From the NCBI RefSeq assembly GCF_009377235.1, contig NZ_VMNX01000073.1, forward strand, positions 1-39,574: a DNA stretch of 39,574 nt, given 5' to 3'. Position 1 is the stretch's first letter, and every line of letters begins with the position of its first letter. The notes beneath the pieces are model-generated. The model was not told where the DNA came from, searched no databases, and saw nothing but the letters and a program-made list of their open reading frames with translations. The position numbers and the translations under genes are program-made. Below, piece by piece: positions 34,125-39,574 of this stretch. This stretch comes from Streptomyces acidicola (GTDB lineage: Bacteria > Actinomycetota > Actinomycetes > Streptomycetales > Streptomycetaceae).

Positions 34125-36971
34125 GTGACCGCACAGACGCCGCCCACGCCGCCTTTCCGCGATCCGCAGCTGCCTCTCGCGAAGCGCATCGACGACCTTC
34201 TCGGACGGCTCACCCTCGACGAACGGATCGCGTTCCTGCACCAGTTCGCACCAGCCGTCGAGCGCCTGGGTATCGCCGCGTTCCGCACCGGTCAGGAGGC
34301 GCTGCACGGCGTGGCGTGGATGGGACCCGCCACGGTGTTCCCGCAGGCGGTCGGGCTGGGCGCGACCTGGAACGAGGACCTCGTACGACGTGTCGGCGAG
34401 GCGGTGTCGACGGAGGTCCGCGCCATGCGGGCCCGCGACGACCGCGTCGGCCTCAACGTGTGGGCACCCACGGTGAACCTGCTGCGCCACCCCCTGTGGG
34501 GCCGGGGCGAGGAGGGCTACTCCGAGGACCCGAAGCTGACCTCGGCCATCGCGACGGCGTACACGCGGGGCCTGCGCGGCGACCACCCGGCGTACTGGCG
34601 CACGGCCCCGGTCCTCAAGCACTGGCTGGCGCACAACAACGAGACGAACCGGGACACCACCTCCTCCTCGGTCCGCCCGCGCGTCCTGCACGAGTACGAC
34701 CTGCGCGCCTTCCGCGAGACCGTGCGGGCGGGGGCGGTGGCCGGGGTGATGCCCGCGTACAACCTGGTCAACGGCCGCCCCAACCACGTCTCGCCGCACC
34801 TGAAGGAGCACCTGCGCATCTGGACCGACGAGGACCTCCTCGTCTGCTCGGACGCGGGCGCCCCCTCGAACCTGGTCGACTCGGAGCACTACTTCGACAC
34901 CCACGAGGAGGCCACGGCGGCCGCGATCCGCGCCGGCGTCGACAGCTTCACCGACCACGGCACGGACAGCTCGAAGACCGTCGCACGCGTCCAGGGCGCC
35001 CTGGTCCAGGGCCTGCTGACCGAGGACGACATCGACGGGGCGGTCCGCCGCCAGCTCTCCGTCCGCTTCCGGCTCGGCGAGTTCGACCCCGGATCCGGTC
35101 CCCACGCCGGCGTCGGGGACTTCGACACCCCTGCCCACCGCGCCCTGGCCGAAGAAGCAGCCGGTCAGGCGATCGTCCTGCTCAAGAACGACGACAACCT
35201 GCTTCCGCTCCCCGAGGACACCCGCATCGCGGTCGTCGGCCTCCTCGCCGACGAGTGCAAGCTCGACTGGTACAGCGGCACGCTCATCCACCGCTCCACC
35301 CCGTTGGAGGGCCTGTACGACCGTTTCGGCGCCGAACGCGTCACCTTCGCCGAGGGCGTGGACCGCATCCGCCTCAGGACGTCCTCGGGAACGTACCTCT
35401 CGGTGCCGGAGGCCGCCGACGCGTCCGACGAGGCACGCGGCGCGGAGGGCGCCCTCGACCCCGCGCTCCTGGCGGGCCGCACGGACCTCCCCCCGCTGAC
35501 CACCGACGCGACCGGCACCGTCCTCGCCCTCGTCGACTGGGGCGACGGCGTCCTCACCCTGCGCGCCCCGGACGGCCGCTGCCTCTCGGTCGCCGACGAC
35601 GGCTACGTACGCGCTTCCGCGGACCAGCCGGGCGGCTGGGTCGTACAGGAGACGTTCCGTCTGGAACGCCACGAATCCCATGAGGACGGTCACCTCCTCA
35701 GGCACATGGGGACGGGCCTGCACGTCTGTGTCGCCGCGGACGGCGTGAAGGTTGCCGAGGAGAACGGCGAGATCTTCACCCTGGCCGTGACCGAACGCGG
35801 TGAGGAATCCGTCGCGAGGGCCGCGTCCGAGGCGGACGCCGTCCTGGTGGTCGCGGGCAACGACCCGCACATCAACGGCCGCGAAACGCAGGACCGCACC
35901 ACCCTGCGCCTCCCGGAACACCAGGAGCGCCTGCTCCGCGCCGCCCGCGCCGCGAACCCGGACACGGCCCTGGTGCTGACCTCGTCCTACCCCTACGCCG
36001 TGGACCACGAGGACCTCCGGGCCGTCCTGTGGACCGCGCACGGCGGCCAGGCGGCGGGCACCGCCCTGGCCCGCGTCCTCGCCGGGGACGTCTCCCCTGC
36101 GGGCCGCCTCCCGCAGACCTGGTACGCCGCCGACTCGGACCTGCCCGACCTGCTCGACTACGACGTGATCGGCAGCCGCCAGACGTACCTGTACTTCGAG
36201 GGCACGCCCCTGTTCCCCTTCGGCCACGGCCTGTCCTACGCGGAATTCACGTACGAGAACCTCACCCACTGGGTGACCGGCGACGAGGTGAAGGTGACGT
36301 TCACGCTCACCAACACGAGCGAGCGCACAGCCGACGAAGTGGCCCAGCTCTACCTCAGGGCCGTGAACCCGTCGGTCCCGCGCCCGCGCCGCGAACTGGC
36401 CGCCCACCGCCGCGTCACGCTCGCCCCCGGCGCCTCGACGGACCTGACCTTCCACCTCCCCCTCTCCGCCTTCGAGTTCTGGGACGTGGCCCACAGCCGT
36501 CACCGCCGGGAGCCCGGCGCCTACGAGCTTCTCGTGGGGGCCTCCAGCGAGGACATCCGCCTGACCACCACGATCGACCTCGACGGCACCCCGGCGGCGC
36601 CTCGCCCGATCGTCGAACTCGGCCTCAACGCCGCCGACTTCGACGACCAGCGCGGCACGCAGATCGTCGACCGCACAAAGACGTCGGGCGACGCCGTGAC
36701 ACCCACCGCCGACGGAACGGGCGAACTCCTCTTCCACGACTGCGACTTCGAAGCCGGAGTCTCCGAAGTGACCATGGAGGCCGCGGGAGAGGGCGCCATC
36801 GAGTTCTCCCTCAACGGCGGCCCGGTCCTGGCGGTCCTGAACCTCTCGCCCACCGCGGGCCCGTACGACTACGCCACCCTGAGCGCCGGGATCGTGGCCA
36901 CCGGCGTGCACGACGTCCATCTGAAGCTGCGCGGCCCGCTGCGGCTCGCGCACGTCGGCTTCTCCGGTTGA
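34125..36971 (+). CDS. GH3 beta-glucosidase/beta-xylosidase with beta-trefoil-like insertion
   Basis: A 948-residue intracellular GH3 enzyme that removes terminal beta-linked glucose or xylose. The N-terminal barrel (about 20-300) has GQEALHGV, KHWLAHNNE and the nucleophile D243 in CSDAG, where SDW is commoner. The alpha/beta sandwich domain begins near 343 and is interrupted at about 411-560 by a beta-trefoil-like, fascin-type segment (LRTSSGTYLSV, LRAPDGRCLSV), at the place where many GH3 enzymes carry PA14. A fibronectin-III-like domain (about 705-805) and a CBM6-like tail (about 825-948) follow. GTG 34125 has AAGGGGA upstream. It is controlled by operator A4 and divergent from the importer, so it likely completes breakdown of the imported glucan backbone. 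Confidence 0.9.
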   Translation: MTAQTPPTPPFRDPQLPLAKRIDDLLGRLTLDERIAFLHQFAPAVERLGIAAFRTGQEALHGVAWMGPATVFPQAVGLGATWNEDLVRRVGEAVSTEVRAMRARDDRVGLNVWAPTVNLLRHPLWGRGEEGYSEDPKLTSAIATAYTRGLRGDHPAYWRTAPVLKHWLAHNNETNRDTTSSSVRPRVLHEYDLRAFRETVRAGAVAGVMPAYNLVNGRPNHVSPHLKEHLRIWTDEDLLVCSDAGAPSNLVDSEHYFDTHEEATAAAIRAGVDSFTDHGTDSSKTVARVQGALVQGLLTEDDIDGAVRRQLSVRFRLGEFDPGSGPHAGVGDFDTPAHRALAEEAAGQAIVLLKNDDNLLPLPEDTRIAVVGLLADECKLDWYSGTLIHRSTPLEGLYDRFGAERVTFAEGVDRIRLRTSSGTYLSVPEAADASDEARGAEGALDPALLAGRTDLPPLTTDATGTVLALVDWGDGVLTLRAPDGRCLSVADDGYVRASADQPGGWVVQETFRLERHESHEDGHLLRHMGTGLHVCVAADGVKVAEENGEIFTLAVTERGEESVARAASEADAVLVVAGNDPHINGRETQDRTTLRLPEHQERLLRAARAANPDTALVLTSSYPYAVDHEDLRAVLWTAHGGQAAGTALARVLAGDVSPAGRLPQTWYAADSDLPDLLDYDVIGSRQTYLYFEGTPLFPFGHGLSYAEFTYENLTHWVTGDEVKVTFTLTNTSERTADEVAQLYLRAVNPSVPRPRRELAAHRRVTLAPGASTDLTFHLPLSAFEFWDVAHSRHRREPGAYELLVGASSEDIRLTTTIDLDGTPAAPRPIVELGLNAADFDDQRGTQIVDRTKTSGDAVTPTADGTGELLFHDCDFEAGVSEVTMEAAGEGAIEFSLNGGPVLAVLNLSPTAGPYDYATLSAGIVATGVHDVHLKLRGPLRLAHVGFSG

Positions 36972-36995
36972 GGGTCCGGACAAGGCCGACACAAC

Positions 36996-37035
36996 AAGGG
37001 GTCCGGCACCGGAAGGCATCGGTGCCGGACCCCTT
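36996..37035. terminator. Strong bidirectional terminator after GH3
   Basis: AAGGGGTCCGGCACCG (36996-37011) pairs perfectly with CGGTGCCGGACCCCTT (37020-37035), with an 8-base loop. It lies between the convergent GH3 and aldehyde dehydrogenase genes and ends both. Confidence 0.9.
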
Positions 37036-37104
37036 CGTCCCGGGACACACCCGGAGACTACATGAAAATGATTGTCACAAACAGAACCGCGCCGTCGAGC
37101 CGGA

Positions 37105-38550
37105 TCAGAGCTGAATCCCGGTCAGCACCATGACCCGCTCGTACGTGTAGTCGTCCATCGCGAACTTCACGCCCTCACGCCCGACACCGGACTGCTTCAC
37201 ACCGCCGTACGGCATCTGGTCGGCGCGGTAGGACGGCACGTCCCCGATCACGACACCGCCCACCTCCAAGGCGCGGTGCGCCCGGAACGCGGTCTGCAGG
37301 TCATGCGTGAACACACCGGCCTGCAGCCCGTACTTGGACTCGTTGACGGCGGCGAAGGCGCCCGCCTCCCCCTCCACACGCTGCACGGTGAGAACGGGCC
37401 CGAAGACCTCCTCGCACGAGATCGTGACGTCCGCCGGCACCTCGGTGAGCACGGTCGGCGCGTACGAGGCCCCGTCCCGCTTCCCCCCGGTCAGCAGCCG
37501 GGCCCCGGCCCCGACGGCCTCCTCGACCCAGGCCTCCACCCGCCGCGCGGCGTCCTCACTCACCAGCGGCCCGACATCGGTCGCTCCGTCGGACGGGTCC
37601 CCCGTCACCTGAGCCTCGACGGCGGCGACGATCCGCGGCACCAGCCGCTCGTAGACCTCCGCGTCCGCGATCACCCGCTGCACGGAGATGCAGGACTGCC
37701 CGCCCTGGTAGTTGGAGAAGGTGGCGATACGCGTGGCGGCCCAGTCCAGATCCGCATCGCTCGCATAGTCCGCGAGGACGACAGCGGCGCCGTTGCCCCC
37801 CAGCTCCAGGGTGCAGTGCTTGCGCGGCACCGAGTCCATGATCGCGTAGCCGACCTTGTCGGACCCGGTGAACGAGATGACCGGCAGCCGCTCGTCCTGC
37901 ACGAGCGAGGGCATCCGCTCGTTCGGCACGGGCAGCACGCTCCAGGACCCCGCCGGCAGCTCGGTTTCGGCGAGCAGTTCCCCGATGAGGAGCGCGGACA
38001 GCGGGGTCGCGGGCGCGGGCTTCAGAATGATCGGCGTACCGACCGCGAGGGCGGGCGCGACCTTGTGGGCGCACAGGTTGAGCGGGAAGTTGAAGGGCGC
38101 GATGCCGAGCACGACGCCCTTCGGGAACCGCCGCGTGAAGGCGAGGCGCCCCTGGCCCCCGAGATCGGTGTCCAGCCGCTGGGCCTCACCGCCGTTGAAC
38201 CGCCGCGCCTCCTCGGCCGCGAACCGGAACACCGACACGGCACGTCCGACCTCACCGCGGGCCCACTTGACCGGCTTGCCGTTCTCGGCCGAGATGAGCT
38301 GCGCGATCTCCTCGGTCCGTTCGACCAGCCGCCTGCTCACGTGGTCCAGGGCGGCGGCGCGTACGTGGGCCGGGGTGGCGGCGAACTCGTCCCGCACGGC
38401 GTACGCGGCGGCCACGGCCTCCTCCACCTGGGCGTCGGTCGGCAGGCTGACCCTGCCGACGAGTCGGCCGTCCCACGGTGAGGTGACATCGAAGCCGGTG
38501 TCGCCGGTCGCCTGGCGACCGGCGAGCCAGAAGGCGTGGGTGGCAGTCAT
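37105..38550 (-). CDS. NAD(P)-dependent aldehyde dehydrogenase
   Basis: A 481-residue member of the aldehyde dehydrogenase superfamily that oxidises an aldehyde to an acid. The cofactor site FNFPLNL and ILKPAPATPLSA, the general base in LELGGNGA and the catalytic cysteine in GGQSCISVQR are intact. ATG 38550 follows GGAAGGG. A 10-base palindrome AACGTACGTT (38573-38582) lies 22 bases upstream and could be an operator. The next gene upstream on the same strand is a PucR-type regulator, a pairing that I recall in Streptomyces. The substrate is unknown; succinate semialdehyde, lactaldehyde or glyceraldehyde phosphate are all possible. Confidence 0.92.
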   Translation of the reverse strand: MTATHAFWLAGRQATGDTGFDVTSPWDGRLVGRVSLPTDAQVEEAVAAAYAVRDEFAATPAHVRAAALDHVSRRLVERTEEIAQLISAENGKPVKWARGEVGRAVSVFRFAAEEARRFNGGEAQRLDTDLGGQGRLAFTRRFPKGVVLGIAPFNFPLNLCAHKVAPALAVGTPIILKPAPATPLSALLIGELLAETELPAGSWSVLPVPNERMPSLVQDERLPVISFTGSDKVGYAIMDSVPRKHCTLELGGNGAAVVLADYASDADLDWAATRIATFSNYQGGQSCISVQRVIADAEVYERLVPRIVAAVEAQVTGDPSDGATDVGPLVSEDAARRVEAWVEEAVGAGARLLTGGKRDGASYAPTVLTEVPADVTISCEEVFGPVLTVQRVEGEAGAFAAVNESKYGLQAGVFTHDLQTAFRAHRALEVGGVVIGDVPSYRADQMPYGGVKQSGVGREGVKFAMDDYTYERVMVLTGIQL

Positions 38551-38572
38551 GGTCCGGCCCTTCCGCGTTCGA

Positions 38573-38582
38573 AACGTACGTT
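38573..38582. promoter_or_regulatory. Palindrome upstream of the aldehyde dehydrogenase gene
   Basis: AACGTACGTT is self-complementary and lies just before the ribosome site of the aldehyde dehydrogenase gene. It is a candidate site for the neighbouring PucR-type regulator; there is no second copy nearby to support this. Confidence 0.3.
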
Positions 38583-38776
38583 CATGACCACGGTAGGTCC
38601 GGCTGCCCGCCAGGTCGTTTGTCCGAGTCGTAAAACTCTTCGCTCCGGACGCGCCGATTTGTCGTGATCGCCGGTGGGTTTGTGAGTCTCGTCTGCCGGG
38701 TTCTGTCCGTGGGCGGCTGCGGGTCCGCCGTGGCCTGTCACGCCCACGCGGCGGAGCCGCATATTCAACACAGCCC

Positions 38777-38800
38777 CGCGCCCCTAAAAGCACGGGCGCG
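38777..38800. other. Hairpin in the ALDH-pucR gap; no gene seen in 38551-39073
   Basis: CGCGCCC (38777-38783) pairs with GGGCGCG (38794-38800) around a 10-base loop, a possible terminator. The remainder of the 523-base gap shows no frame with credible coding character, no tRNA and no repeat array; it probably holds the pucR 3' end signals and the ALDH promoter. Confidence 0.45.
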
Positions 38801-39073
38801 CCCGAGGTCTCGACCGGGCCGTCCACGCACCGGCAGCCGCGTACGTGCGGCAGGGGGTGTGTCGGGAGGTGTCCGCCCGCGGCGGCCGGCGTCCGCCGCC
38901 GGGCATCCTCACCACACCACAGAACCGCCGGACCGAGGACGGAGACCTTCCGGCGCGCCCCCGACCCACGACACACGCGTAGGCGACGCGAACCCCCACG
39001 GCGGAAAGCCAAAAGCCATCAGAACGCCAGCCACCCGCCCCGGCCCAACCGCCGGAGGCACCCCGCAGCCCGC

Positions 39074-39574
39074 CTAGTCCGCCACCCCCGCCGTCGCCTT
39101 CAGGGCCAGCCACAGTTCCATCCGCACGTCCGGGTCGTCCAGCGAACGGCCCAGGATCTCCTCGACCCGCCGCATCCGGTACCGCAACGTATGCCGGTGC
39201 ACCCCGAGATCCGCCGCGGCCGCGTCCCACTGCCCGTGCTTCGACAACCAGGCCCGCAGGGACGCCACAAGATCCCCCCGCCCGGTCGCGTCGTGCTCGC
39301 GCAGCGCCCGCAGCAGCCCGTCCGCGAACGCCCGCACCGCGTCGTCGGCCAGCAACGGCACCACGGACCCGGCCGCCAGTTCCTCGTGCTCCACGAACGC
39401 CCGCCCCCGCCGCCGGGCCACCGACAACGCCTGCTCGGCCTGCTTGTACGCGGCCCCCGCGGCGATCGGCCCGGCAGGCGCCGACAGTCCGACGGCCAAC
39501 TCGTCCTCCTCACCCGCCCCCGCGTCACGCACCGCGGTGGCGGCCCGCGCCGCCTCCAGCCCCAGCGCGAACTC
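39074..39574 (-). CDS. PucR-type transcriptional regulator, C-terminal part
   Basis: The window ends inside this gene; 166 codons of its 3' part are present and the frame is open to position 39574. The C-terminus carries the PucR helix-turn-helix: LRAWLSKHGQWDAAAADLGVHRHTLRYRMRRVEEILGRSLDDPDVRMELWLAL, shown here as the family's ending motif WLSKHGQ, HRHTLRYRM and RSLDDPDVRMELW. The preceding region (QAEQALSVARR, LADDAVRAFADGLL) matches the linker of this group. It probably controls the aldehyde dehydrogenase gene downstream. The sensor part lies outside the window. Confidence 0.88.
   Translation of the reverse strand, partial: EFALGLEAARAATAVRDAGAGEEDELAVGLSAPAGPIAAGAAYKQAEQALSVARRRGRAFVEHEELAAGSVVPLLADDAVRAFADGLLRALREHDATGRGDLVASLRAWLSKHGQWDAAAADLGVHRHTLRYRMRRVEEILGRSLDDPDVRMELWLALKATAGVAD

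Noticed and set aside
33762..37019. Very long minus-strand open frame opposite GH3 (over 1000 codons)
   Set aside because: It is complementary to a clear GH3 gene with catalytic motifs; long antisense open frames are expected at this GC content. The same holds for long frames opposite secA, dxr-rseP and the acyl-CoA dehydrogenase.
38664..39077. Small plus-strand frame in the ALDH-pucR gap
   Set aside because: It is Arg/Pro/Gly-rich with no recognisable motif or ribosome site and looks like random high-GC sequence.

Overview
This is a stretch of high-GC actinobacterial DNA, almost certainly from a Streptomyces chromosome. The signs are very strong third-position GC, GTG/TTG starts, Streptomyces-style ABC sugar importers without their own ATPase, many LacI regulators, a rare TTA leucine codon, and a housekeeping ispG-rseP-dxr block. 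There are no rRNA or tRNA genes and no CRISPR array that I can support.

Positions 1-10.5 kb are mostly minus-strand housekeeping or conserved genes. The MEP isoprenoid genes ispG and dxr flank a site-2 protease gene of the RseP type, whose start overlaps the dxr stop. Next comes a small scar: a 39-codon remnant of a secreted-protein gene that stops where what looks like the right end of an IS200/IS605-type element begins. After the scar lie a second-type secA gene, an unrecognised gene whose C-terminal third is built of five-residue repeats, and a long acyl-CoA dehydrogenase gene.

Positions 10.5-37 kb form a large carbohydrate-use island with two regulatory systems. System A consists of a LacI regulator (11.0-12.0 kb), a GH31 alpha-xylosidase/alpha-glucosidase, and, 22 kb away, an ABC importer operon with a GH42 beta-galactosidase plus a divergent GH3 beta-glucosidase. 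The same perfect palindrome, TCGAAGCGCTTCGA, or a near-perfect copy, lies in the lacI promoter region and in both promoters of the importer/GH3 intergenic region. A secreted GH12 endoglucanase/xyloglucanase follows the GH42 gene. Together these activities (endo-glucanase outside; alpha-xylosidase, beta-galactosidase and beta-glucosidase inside) are what is needed to consume xyloglucan, so I propose an actinobacterial xyloglucan-utilisation locus. System B, between these parts, consists of a second LacI regulator with two TGTGACCGGTCACA palindromes and a predicted leaderless mRNA, an ABC importer, a secreted clan-A-like glycosidase with three beta-sandwich modules, and a divergent GH36 alpha-galactosidase. 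Between the two systems sit an AI-2E/PerM-type membrane protein, a MarR regulator and a pair of small overlapping genes, the first with a TTA codon.

Positions 37-39.6 kb carry a strong bidirectional terminator, an aldehyde dehydrogenase gene and the 3' part of a PucR-type regulator that runs off the window. All functions are read from sequence motifs and recalled family knowledge; no database search was done.
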